NCBI GenBank assembly: GCA_024234505.1
Contig: JACKOD010000004.1
Coordinates: 372,001 to 436,000 of the forward strand
DNA from: Hahellaceae bacterium
GTDB taxonomy: Bacteria > Pseudomonadota > Gammaproteobacteria > Pseudomonadales > Oleiphilaceae
Reading direction: 5' to 3'
DNA: 64,000 nucleotides
Shown piece after piece: positions 36,302 through 44,470 of the stretch. The first letter of the stretch is position 1. Every line of letters begins with the position of its first letter. The position numbers were made by a program, and so were the translations under genes. The notes under the pieces were generated by a model. It had not been told where the DNA came from. It saw only the letters and a list, made by a program, of their open reading frames with translations, and did not search any database.

Positions 36302-36835
36302 TTATCTCCCTCCTTTCTTGGTTTCTACCAGAAAACTGGTTCTCTTAATTCTTTCCATATAGCTTTGATCTGCTGGAAACGCCGTTACAAACCGGTAAGG
36401 CTCACCTGCCTTTCTTGGATCATCAAATACGACCACATACTTTTCCTCAACTACAACAAGCGTTCTGCGCTTTGCTGTTTTACCTCGATCGGTTTGTCGA
36501 GATTGGCTATATCGCTGAATCGTCCCTGCAGTTAAAGCCAACACCTCTTTGATCCAGAGCATTCTTCTCGCACGAGGTTTAGAAAAACCTCCATCATGAA
36601 TTCCGGCGCTGGTTCGGTAATTGGTAGATTCGGAAAAAGCATGATCAAAGGCATGAGCGCTAAATTGGTACGTTACACCGCACCAGTCTGTAAATAATCT
36701 TTGATTGCCGGTTTCATCATAAACATAGGTTTCCAGATAAACCGAGCGGTACTTTTCAACAAGCTCCGCTTCTGATGCCGCTTTCAAGCGCAGCTGAGGC
36801 CACAGGCTTTCCGTCACGGCTATCGTCCCTGCCAA
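36302..36835 (-). CDS. Small protein of possible BECR/RelE-like nuclease fold
   Basis: A 177-residue protein and the last gene of the restriction-island operon, overlapping the DUF3800 gene by 16 bases. The middle has YQFSAHAFDHAFS, then RARRMLWIKEVLALTAGTI, and the end has RTLVVVEEKYVVVF and FVTAFPADQSY. Alternating helices, a strand pair, and spaced His, Arg and Thr suggest a BECR-type RNase (Barnase-EndoU-Colicin-RelE) fold such as seen in phage-associated toxins. That assignment is weak; no active site can be proved by eye. Confidence 0.55.
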   Translation of the reverse strand: MAGTIAVTESLWPQLRLKAASEAELVEKYRSVYLETYVYDETGNQRLFTDWCGVTYQFSAHAFDHAFSESTNYRTSAGIHDGGFSKPRARRMLWIKEVLALTAGTIQRYSQSRQTDRGKTAKRRTLVVVEEKYVVVFDDPRKAGEPYRFVTAFPADQSYMERIKRTSFLVETKKGGR

Positions 36836-37518
36836 TTGAAAATATTAAAGTTTCGCTCGTCTCTGGAAGTGGTATAACTCAGGCTCGCTTTGCCAAGCGA
36901 CTTGGCAAACTCATCAACAAACGCTGATTTGAACGCGCTGGCATTGGGCCGGTTTTGCATTTCATTCCAGCTGTAACCTACAGCTCCCATCAATAAATCA
37001 GAGAGTTGTATTAAGGGCTGATTATGAGACTCTACCGGCTCCAGACAGGCAAGCTTTGCTCGGCCAGATAATTTGTGGACTAGAATCTGGCGTAGCTCTT
37101 CAAAGCGAGTGCTACAAGAATTCTGCTGCCAATCAAGGTAGATATGATAGGTATCACCAGGTTGCAGCCAGTGAACCAGCAATTGGTAGTACAGCTTGTA
37201 AAATCCAAGCTCTTTATCACCATTGTTCCACTGTTCGTGATCGAGCTGCCTGCGATCGACTACGATGCATCTAAAGGAAAGAGAGTTCTCTTCAGAAAAA
37301 ATATGTATAAAGCTCCGATAGAATTCAGCCTTGTTAGGCGATAATTTTTTCCAGCCAAATTCCGTCTTAATGCCATGCTTGCTCATCAGGCTATGTAAAC
37401 GACCGACAATTCGTCGCTTCTCATCCCGTGGGCACTGTAGTGCACCAATTACAATGTAGGGCTGCGACGGGTCTGAGGTATGGCGACTTTCATCGCAATA
37501 GACGTTATAAATTGTCAC
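36820..37518 (-). CDS. DUF3800 protein (RNase H-like fold)
   Basis: A 232-residue DUF3800 protein. It opens with the family motif YNVYCDESRH, then has PYIVIGAL, YHIYLDWQQ in the middle and a C-terminal LIQLSDLLMGAVGYSWN, so spaced acidic residues that could bind metal are kept. DUF3800 proteins are probable nucleases or phage-related factors and often occur in defence loci; the activity is not established. The gene starts 9 bases after the GHKL gene and overlaps the next one. Confidence 0.8.
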   Translation of the reverse strand: MTIYNVYCDESRHTSDPSQPYIVIGALQCPRDEKRRIVGRLHSLMSKHGIKTEFGWKKLSPNKAEFYRSFIHIFSEENSLSFRCIVVDRRQLDHEQWNNGDKELGFYKLYYQLLVHWLQPGDTYHIYLDWQQNSCSTRFEELRQILVHKLSGRAKLACLEPVESHNQPLIQLSDLLMGAVGYSWNEMQNRPNASAFKSAFVDEFAKSLGKASLSYTTSRDERNFNIFNWQGR

Positions 37519-37527
37519 TAAACTCTC

Positions 37528-39546
37528 CTAAATTGAAGGCAATCCAAGCTTGTCAAAGAACGCTTGATTACGCTCTCTGGCGGCCTTCACTAACTGGTCG
37601 AAACTAATAACTTCGATATAAGCATGAGATGGCTCGTTGTAACCGAAATATCCCATACCATCGGATGTGATGCGCAGATTGGCTCGGCGACAGCGTCGAT
37701 GCATGGATTCAGTTAGGTCACAGAGTACATAGCAATAGCCAGGGATATCGTTGTTGCGGGGTATCGGGCGACCAGATTTTGTAGTGACCTTTCCTTCTCG
37801 TATCCGCTCTAAATAACTAAGCGCCTGATCAATCGGGTCCTTATCTTCGCCTTCTCGCATGTCGTTGCGCATTGGGCGTTTTATTTCGACAACGGTGATA
37901 GCGGCAAGGGGAAAGCTGGTTTGATTGTTAACCAGCAGTGGGTTATCAAATACTCTGAGACTGAGCAGATCAGGTTCTTTTGTGGAATCATTGCCTGTGA
38001 TCGGCATCGAGTTGAGCGTCTTGTCGGATGCTAAGTAGTTATGGAACGCCAAACGCTCATCGATCAGCCAAAGGTTGCAAGAATCCAGAAAAACCTCGCT
38101 GGAATCTTTGCGCATGGGCATGATTAGCTCATGGATCATATCTTCACGGGCGTACCTACCATCATCTAATCGTTCAATGGATTTCTGTAGCAGGTCAATA
38201 ATGACCTTGCGATGCGAAACGTAATTAGCGAGGTCTGATTTTTTCAGGTCTTCAGCTTTTCGCAGATACTCGCTCAGTCGTTCTTTGTATTCTTCTACAT
38301 GCTCCTCATTCTGCGGCTGCATGATGTCATGGCCTTCGCTCACCAATTTTCGCTCCACCTCATACCACTGTGCATGCAGGTGTAGTTCAAGCTCCTTATC
38401 CGACTTTTCTGGATCAACAATCAGCAGCTCTTCCGCAACGTAATTGGCAATGGGGCGGTAGCGCGGTGCGTGATTGTTAATAAAATCATCCACCCGTTTG
38501 CGACCGGCTGAGACATTTTCCGCGAGGACATCTTGTAGATGCTCTTTAGTGCGTTCTAACACCGCATCGCGAATATCCTTAAAGCTAACTTCGTTGAGCA
38601 TGTCTTCAACGTCTTCGGCAATATCAAAGGAGGTGCGTTCGCTTCGCACGTGTTCGTTTAGATAATCAGAAGATACGTAGCAGGTGTAGGTAAACTCCCC
38701 GGATGCGTCTGAAATTTTACCGTATAGGCCAGGAAGCTTACCTTGGATAGACTCTTCCTTAACCAGCCGGTTAGCCGCACAGAGAGCTAACTGATGCTTT
38801 TTATTTACTGAGGCACGAAACTTTATGTGAGTAAGATCGAAAGAATAGTCGCGAATATTAATCTTCTCGTGGTAAGCGCTTGCATGCATGTGTTCATCAT
38901 AGAGTACATCCAAGTCAACGCTCTCTCCGGAATCTTCTACAAGTATTTTTGGAGCATCCTGAGTTCGCACAAAATACCAAAGTACATGCTCTAGTAGCTG
39001 ATTGGCTATGGATTCGCTCTTTGTCGGCGCATGTTTACGGAAGTTCTCATCAAAACCAACAAGCTTAATTTGGGTTCCTGTTTGCTGAGCAGTTGCTGTC
39101 TTAACCTTTTCACCATGAACGCCCAACTTGTCGTCAAAGCGAAATACGCGTTTTTTTAGTTCACCATTAACATCGAGAAAGTGGCTTTCCACTTCGACCA
39201 GATCGAACACCTTTAGCCACATCAGGCGGCCAAGACCCCGGCAGCCTTTGGCAATTTTGTGGTCGGAATCAAGGGTTTCAAAGGACTTAAAGTTGGTCTC
39301 ATCAAAACCACAACCATTGTCAGTAATAGTGAAACCGATGATAGACGGTAAAGCTTTCGCTTCTAAATCCAAACCGCCTTGGGTCGCTCGATTAATACGA
39401 AGAACAATCTTACCATTATCGGCATTGCCCTTTTCTTCAATCGAATGAATAGAGTTTACCACTGCCTCAAAGACCGGCATTAAGCCGTGGCTTTTGGGCA
39501 AAGAAGTATTGCGCAAGCGGCCTTTGAGATTGGTTTGTAAGCTCAT
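37528..39546 (-). CDS. GHKL ATPase fused to a PD-(D/E)XK-like nuclease domain
   Basis: A 672-residue protein. The N-terminal 200 residues form a GHKL (Hsp90/MutL-type) ATPase with N-box EAVVNSIHSIEE, G1 ITDNGCGFD and G2 GCRGLGRLM. A helical middle follows (about residues 330-480). The C-terminal 180 residues carry EPDLL...AITVVEIKRP, with EIK near residue 554, then DPIDQALSYLERI, giving the D...ExK...Q pattern of PD-(D/E)XK nucleases, similar in style to Shedu (DUF4263). It starts 9 bases after hsdS. The fusion suggests an ATP-gated DNA nuclease of a defence system. I do not recognise a named system with this domain order plus DUF3800. Confidence 0.8.
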   Translation of the reverse strand: MSLQTNLKGRLRNTSLPKSHGLMPVFEAVVNSIHSIEEKGNADNGKIVLRINRATQGGLDLEAKALPSIIGFTITDNGCGFDETNFKSFETLDSDHKIAKGCRGLGRLMWLKVFDLVEVESHFLDVNGELKKRVFRFDDKLGVHGEKVKTATAQQTGTQIKLVGFDENFRKHAPTKSESIANQLLEHVLWYFVRTQDAPKILVEDSGESVDLDVLYDEHMHASAYHEKINIRDYSFDLTHIKFRASVNKKHQLALCAANRLVKEESIQGKLPGLYGKISDASGEFTYTCYVSSDYLNEHVRSERTSFDIAEDVEDMLNEVSFKDIRDAVLERTKEHLQDVLAENVSAGRKRVDDFINNHAPRYRPIANYVAEELLIVDPEKSDKELELHLHAQWYEVERKLVSEGHDIMQPQNEEHVEEYKERLSEYLRKAEDLKKSDLANYVSHRKVIIDLLQKSIERLDDGRYAREDMIHELIMPMRKDSSEVFLDSCNLWLIDERLAFHNYLASDKTLNSMPITGNDSTKEPDLLSLRVFDNPLLVNNQTSFPLAAITVVEIKRPMRNDMREGEDKDPIDQALSYLERIREGKVTTKSGRPIPRNNDIPGYCYVLCDLTESMHRRCRRANLRITSDGMGYFGYNEPSHAYIEVISFDQLVKAARERNQAFFDKLGLPSI

Positions 39547-39555
39547 ACTCCCTCC

Positions 39556-40791
39556 TTAGAGCTTGCCTTTAAAAGCGGAATCGAGAATTGAACTTTTCAA
39601 AGCTTGCAAATCATCCAGTTGTCTTTGAATTTCAGAATTCATTGTTTCGACTTTTTTAACCAACAAGTTTACGCGGCTAACCACGTCAGTCTGTTCCTCG
39701 ACACTTGCCAGAGGGATTTGCATTTGATCAATATGTTTGTTGTTAACTTGCGGGATCGTACTTGCGTCGACGAAATTTGCTAAATCTATAGTCCGCATGA
39801 AGGCGAAAAGGTACTCGTCGGAAATTTTAGATTCGTTAGCTTTTAACCCCATGATGTTGCTGTCATATGACGCATCCTCAAGCAACATTCGCTTTTTATT
39901 GGTTAGGATTGCCCCACCTCTTTTTGGAATCAGAGTGCTGCCCTTGGGAAATAGCTTTATCTTGTTTTCTTTGGCAACTTTTTCATTAAATGTTATCTCT
40001 GGCTCAACCATATTTTCGTAATGGTTGTTCATTTGTGCCACTTTGAAAAATGGAATATCACCATCGCTAAAACCGTTTTTAAACAGCTTCGGTAACGCAA
40101 TGCCACTATTAATTTTTACAACGGATGATAGCGGTACGACCTCATAACGATCTTTTACGCTCTCGAATATTTCTGACAGCCCGTTTTTTGATAGCGCATC
40201 CGCCAATGTGACGCTTTCCTGCAAATGCTCGATGGCGGTATCGATGCGGGTAAGCAGTGCATCGAGTTTTTCGACGATGCGTTGTTGTTCTAAATATGGC
40301 GCTAATGGAACTGGTGTGCTTTTAAGTTTTTTTATATTTGTTCGAGTAATTGCTGCTCCAGATATATCCCCCAGAAGGAAATTCTGTCCTACATGAGATT
40401 GGAGGTAATAATTCAAGTATTTAGGCAGTATTATTGAGCGCTTTTGCTTAATTAGAGCAACACTCGACAGCAATGAAAAAGGTTCATTCAACTCATTTAG
40501 GCAGCACGTGCCAGTCATTGCCCCGTCTTTTGTTAACAGCTGATCTTCAATCTCTGGAGGACACCTTGCGTAAATTTCATCGTGAATATCTTGGTCTATG
40601 TATGAAATGTCATCCAGCTTCATTCCATTGTTTTTAATGTTCTTGGATGTGATGTATTTGAATCTACCTGGCTCCCATTCCGAGTGCTGCACCTTGGGGC
40701 TGTGATGAGTTCCGTCAGTAATCTTTTCAGATACGTCATCGAGAGTTTTCCAAGCCCAGTTATCCTTAAGCGTGTATTGAACCTGCTCCAT
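39556..40791 (-). CDS. hsdS: Type I restriction-modification specificity subunit
   Basis: A 411-residue S subunit with two target-recognition domains separated by the conserved helical region LEQQRIVEKLDALLTRIDTAIEHL near residues 165-190 and closed by a similar LVKKVETMNSEIQRQLDDLQ stretch near 385. It directs both methylation and restriction to a bipartite site that cannot be read from sequence. The ATG is two bases after the hsdM stop. Length is normal and no break is seen. Confidence 0.93.
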   Translation of the reverse strand: MEQVQYTLKDNWAWKTLDDVSEKITDGTHHSPKVQHSEWEPGRFKYITSKNIKNNGMKLDDISYIDQDIHDEIYARCPPEIEDQLLTKDGAMTGTCCLNELNEPFSLLSSVALIKQKRSIILPKYLNYYLQSHVGQNFLLGDISGAAITRTNIKKLKSTPVPLAPYLEQQRIVEKLDALLTRIDTAIEHLQESVTLADALSKNGLSEIFESVKDRYEVVPLSSVVKINSGIALPKLFKNGFSDGDIPFFKVAQMNNHYENMVEPEITFNEKVAKENKIKLFPKGSTLIPKRGGAILTNKKRMLLEDASYDSNIMGLKANESKISDEYLFAFMRTIDLANFVDASTIPQVNNKHIDQMQIPLASVEEQTDVVSRVNLLVKKVETMNSEIQRQLDDLQALKSSILDSAFKGKL

Positions 40792-40793
40792 GC

Positions 40794-42272
40794 TTACTTC
40801 TCCGCCAACAGGTCTTCAATTTCATCCAACAGGCCAGACACCAGCTTTTCCTTGCATCGGATTAGCTTGAGAATATCTGCTGGCTTGTCATGCGCAGTAT
40901 TTTTCTGTTTGCCTGGGTTTTTGGCGGAGAGGTCATAGTCTTCTGCGAGTTTGCTGGCAGATACGGTCCATGATCGATCAGTGGTTTCTCGGCTGTTATA
41001 GAGCTCAACAAACTCTTTCAAGTGTTCGTCGGTTATCGGCTTATTTTTGGTGAGCTTTTGCTCTGGTTCGCATTCGTAATACCAGACGTCGCTTGTGCCG
41101 CCGCTGCGCTCAAAAAATAGAACATTGGTTTTAACGCCTGAATACGGCAGAAACACACCAGCGGGCAGGCTTAAAATGGTGTGCAGGTTAAAGTTTTCCA
41201 GCAGCTCTTGTTTCACTTGCTGAAAGGCGCTGTTGGTTTGGAACAGTACCCCTTCTGGTACTACGATTGCTGCCTTGCCGCCACTTTTAAGGGTTTTCAT
41301 AAAGTGCTGTAAAAACAACAGTTCGGTAGCATTACTCTGGATAGGGAAGTTTTGTTGAATTTGCGACTTTTCTTTACCGCCAAACGGCGGGTTGGCCAGA
41401 ATAATGTCATAGCGGTCTTTTTCCTGAATATCGCGGATATTTTGGGTGAGCGTATTACCGCGGAACAGGTTGGGCGATTCGATGCCATGCAAAATCATGT
41501 TCATCATGCCCATCACATAAGCCAATGAGGTTTTTTCAAAACCAAAGAAGGTGTCGCGCTGGATAAAATCCCACTGCTCGGTGGAGAGCTGGTTCTTTTT
41601 GCTTTTCAGGTGTTCAAAGGCTTCCACCAAAAATCCGCAGGAACCGGCTGCCGCGTCATAAATCGTCTCGCCGGGTTTCGGGTCAATGGCTTGCACCATC
41701 GCACGAACCACTGGGCGCGGGGTATAAAACTCACCGGCATAGCCACCGGCATCGCCCATGTTTTGCAATAAACCTTCATAGACCAATGAAAGCTCAAACA
41801 AATCAGATTCGGACTGGAAGTTCAGGCTATCTACAATATCCAGCACTTCACGCAGGGTGTGGCCAGAAGCGACCTTGTTATCCAGGTACTGAAAAATCGC
41901 TCCAATCTTGTAGGTAAAGGATTTTGGGTCAACGCCCGTAGCGGCGGCATTGGCAAAGCCCTTCAGGTAAGGGAATAGCTGATTGTTGACGTAATCGGTG
42001 AGGTCATCCCCGGTCTTTGCCCGTGCCAGGTCCAATTTACCATTAGTTGTTTTAGGGCAGGCCCAGCTTGCCCAGCGGTGCTCGTCATCTAATACCGGTT
42101 GATACTCCTTGCCGGACAACACAGCTTCGTCCTCTTTTTCGGATTCGTAATCATCGAGAAATTTCAGGAACAATACCCAAGAGGTCTGCTCCGTGTAATG
42201 CATGGCACCGCTAATGCCATCGTCGCGGCGTAGGATGTCAGTAATGCGGTCTATTTTCTGTTGTAGTGACAT
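40794..42272 (-). CDS. hsdM: Type I restriction-modification N6-adenine methylase subunit
   Basis: A 492-residue M subunit that makes N6-methyladenine with SAM. The N-terminal helical domain is followed by motif I YDAAAGSCGFLVEAF (the usual DPACGSGGF with altered Pro and Gly) and the catalytic motif IV NPPFGG near residue 285. GKAAIVVPEGVLF is also conserved. It starts 2 bases after the ATPase stop and is followed at once by hsdS. It appears intact, so methylation should persist even though hsdR is broken. Confidence 0.95.
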   Translation of the reverse strand: MSLQQKIDRITDILRRDDGISGAMHYTEQTSWVLFLKFLDDYESEKEDEAVLSGKEYQPVLDDEHRWASWACPKTTNGKLDLARAKTGDDLTDYVNNQLFPYLKGFANAAATGVDPKSFTYKIGAIFQYLDNKVASGHTLREVLDIVDSLNFQSESDLFELSLVYEGLLQNMGDAGGYAGEFYTPRPVVRAMVQAIDPKPGETIYDAAAGSCGFLVEAFEHLKSKKNQLSTEQWDFIQRDTFFGFEKTSLAYVMGMMNMILHGIESPNLFRGNTLTQNIRDIQEKDRYDIILANPPFGGKEKSQIQQNFPIQSNATELLFLQHFMKTLKSGGKAAIVVPEGVLFQTNSAFQQVKQELLENFNLHTILSLPAGVFLPYSGVKTNVLFFERSGGTSDVWYYECEPEQKLTKNKPITDEHLKEFVELYNSRETTDRSWTVSASKLAEDYDLSAKNPGKQKNTAHDKPADILKLIRCKEKLVSGLLDEIEDLLAEK

Positions 42273-42274
42273 GC

Positions 42275-44470
42275 TTAGAGTTTTCCGATAATAAAATTGT
42301 ACATATTGGTGATGTCTTCGCTGATTTCTTCGGGCGGCATCAGGTCGATATAGGCTTGGAGTTTTACTGGGTCCAAGCCTTCGCCATCGGTGTTAATCAG
42401 CGGGTTGATAATGTCTTTGACGTTCAACCTGCGAATATCATCGTTATCACCAGGGTTATTGGGCTGCAGGTGATTGCGCTGCGCAATATCACCATTGTTT
42501 ATTTGGCCTAGTAGATTGTGGTGCGCCAATGCGGAATATGAGAGCAAATAGTTTTTGATTTCGCGGCGCTTCCACGCGAGCAAATAGGGTGTCACCCTCA
42601 TGCCTTGCGGCCAGCGAATGGCATTCAGCAAGTCGCGGTACACTTGGCCGTTCACTTGAACGCCATTGGCGGCATTCCAATCGAGGGCGGCCTCATCCCG
42701 ATCACAAATCATAAAAATTTGGGTTGTGACCAAGAGGGATTCGATCTTGCTTAGGCCGTGGAGCCAATCAATCTTGCCCTTGCCAAAAGTTTCGTTAGCA
42801 GTAGCGTAGCTGGATGACTTTTTCATGGCATGCACAGCGGCTAGACGGTTTATATCTAGCCCTGCACGTGCCGCAAGTTTGGTAAAAATAATCCAATCGT
42901 TGTAATCATCTAGTAAGGCGATGTTCGGTAGCTTGCCACACACTTCAAATTCCACTGATTTCGCCCGTGAAAGTACACTCAGTCGATTGATCAATTGCTT
43001 GATTTTGTTGTCTTCGCTGATTCTGCCTTTTTCAACCACTTTAAGGTGCTCAATACGATTCTCTTTCGCTGAAATGGAATCGAGTAAGTGTGTAGTGGTG
43101 ATGGCGTGGCCTTGGATGCTGTGGAGAAGCGCCCATAACTTTTCGACGTTTTTATAGTGAAGGTGTGAGTCTGCTTCATCGAAGAGGAACAGGGTATTCC
43201 CAGAGTCGAACAGGTCGATTAGCGCATACAGGAATAGGAGCTGGTATTCCCCATCACTAAGCTGGTCTAGCTCGATATTGTTATTGAATACGAGTTGACA
43301 ACGTGGCTTATCGATAAAGTAGTTGTTATCGGCGGCCTGAGTGAAAAAGGCCACTTCCGGGTCCCAGTTGGTAGCCATGGCTTGTACGTTGGGCTTACCG
43401 GCTTCCGCTTCATCATCTCCCGCCTGGAGTTGCCTAGGGTAGTCGAAAGAAACCCGAATTAAGCCATTGGACGTGAGATCGACGGTTCGCTTTCGCAGGG
43501 GCTCTTCAAACTCATACTCACGGGATATCAGGTTGGTAATAAAGCTTTCCAGTGAGCGAAAATATGGCGTCGCACGCAGAGTATCGGCCTCGCCGCGTTC
43601 TTCTCGCTTGAGTGCATCTTGCACACGTGCAATGTAGTTTTTATCCACTTTAAAGGCGCATTTGAAGATTGTACTCAAATCGTCTTTATCTGGCTGCGAC
43701 TCATTGACGTATTCCTGTTCCACCAGGAAAGACCGAACTTTGCCGTTGCGTTTAATGGCTGTGGCTAAAAAGATCAGCAGCTTTGACCAGGATTTATCGA
43801 AATAGAAACAGTCGAGATTGAGGCCGCGCCCGGCTTGCCTTTCTCTTTTCAAATAAGCACTGAATTTTTCTGAGTAGTTCTCGTTCTGGCCAGATGAGAA
43901 GCACACGACCTTAAGATTTTCATGATCCCGCCCGGCTAATCGTTGTTCAAACACTGACTGCAAAATACTGGATTTGCCTGAGCCATTCTCGCCGATCAGC
44001 GTAGCGACCTTATCAATCGTTAAGGTTTGTACTTGTCTATGTAAAGGGTTGGGGCTAAGTTCAGTTCCATTGGTTAGCTCACGTGGTATAGCTGGTGTTG
44101 TAGTTGTTTGAAGGCCGCGAGCAAGTGCGCGGGCTTGCCACCAAAAGGCCATGGAGGCATCTTTGGTGGTGCCAAGGCCGGATAGCTCAATCAACGCTGG
44201 CAGGCGCTCACGTGCCAATTCAGTAACGCCAGTTTGCTCGTAGCGGTTCAGAACAAAATGCAGGAATTGTTTGGCTTTTTCCTGTTGGTACTGGTCAAAG
44301 AAGGCGTTATTCCCTCGCACTGCTTCCACTCGTGATTTGCGGGTAGCCATGGGTTGTTCAAAGGCTAAAAACGCCAGCAGATCGAACATGTCGCAGTCGT
44401 CGGCTTCGAACATGCGGCGCAGGGTCGAGAGCTGTTCTTTGTCAAAGCCAGCTTGTACCAGTTTGGCCAA
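42275..44470 (-). CDS. HsdR C-terminal domain joined to an ABC-type ATPase with a TOPRIM-like end
   Basis: An unbroken 731-codon frame opening with a TTG at 44470. Residues 1-105 are the C-terminal domain of an EcoEI-type HsdR (MFDLLAFLAFEQPMATR, FFDQYQQEKAKQFL), so this is not an independent start but the tail of the broken hsdR. Residues about 145-480 are an OLD/RecF-like ABC ATPase: Walker A GENGSGKSS at 160-168, signature LSDGE at 404-408, Walker B LFLFDEADSH. Residues about 515-600 have LLDDYNDW and ICDRDEA, resembling the acidic motifs of an OLD-type TOPRIM. The join between the parts falls near residues 100-140. If frameshifts were repaired the whole would be about 1,370 residues. Natural fusion or deletion between two genes cannot be told apart here. 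Confidence 0.75.
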   Translation of the reverse strand: MAKLVQAGFDKEQLSTLRRMFEADDCDMFDLLAFLAFEQPMATRKSRVEAVRGNNAFFDQYQQEKAKQFLHFVLNRYEQTGVTELARERLPALIELSGLGTTKDASMAFWWQARALARGLQTTTTPAIPRELTNGTELSPNPLHRQVQTLTIDKVATLIGENGSGKSSILQSVFEQRLAGRDHENLKVVCFSSGQNENYSEKFSAYLKRERQAGRGLNLDCFYFDKSWSKLLIFLATAIKRNGKVRSFLVEQEYVNESQPDKDDLSTIFKCAFKVDKNYIARVQDALKREERGEADTLRATPYFRSLESFITNLISREYEFEEPLRKRTVDLTSNGLIRVSFDYPRQLQAGDDEAEAGKPNVQAMATNWDPEVAFFTQAADNNYFIDKPRCQLVFNNNIELDQLSDGEYQLLFLYALIDLFDSGNTLFLFDEADSHLHYKNVEKLWALLHSIQGHAITTTHLLDSISAKENRIEHLKVVEKGRISEDNKIKQLINRLSVLSRAKSVEFEVCGKLPNIALLDDYNDWIIFTKLAARAGLDINRLAAVHAMKKSSSYATANETFGKGKIDWLHGLSKIESLLVTTQIFMICDRDEAALDWNAANGVQVNGQVYRDLLNAIRWPQGMRVTPYLLAWKRREIKNYLLSYSALAHHNLLGQINNGDIAQRNHLQPNNPGDNDDIRRLNVKDIINPLINTDGEGLDPVKLQAYIDLMPPEEISEDITNMYNFIIGKL

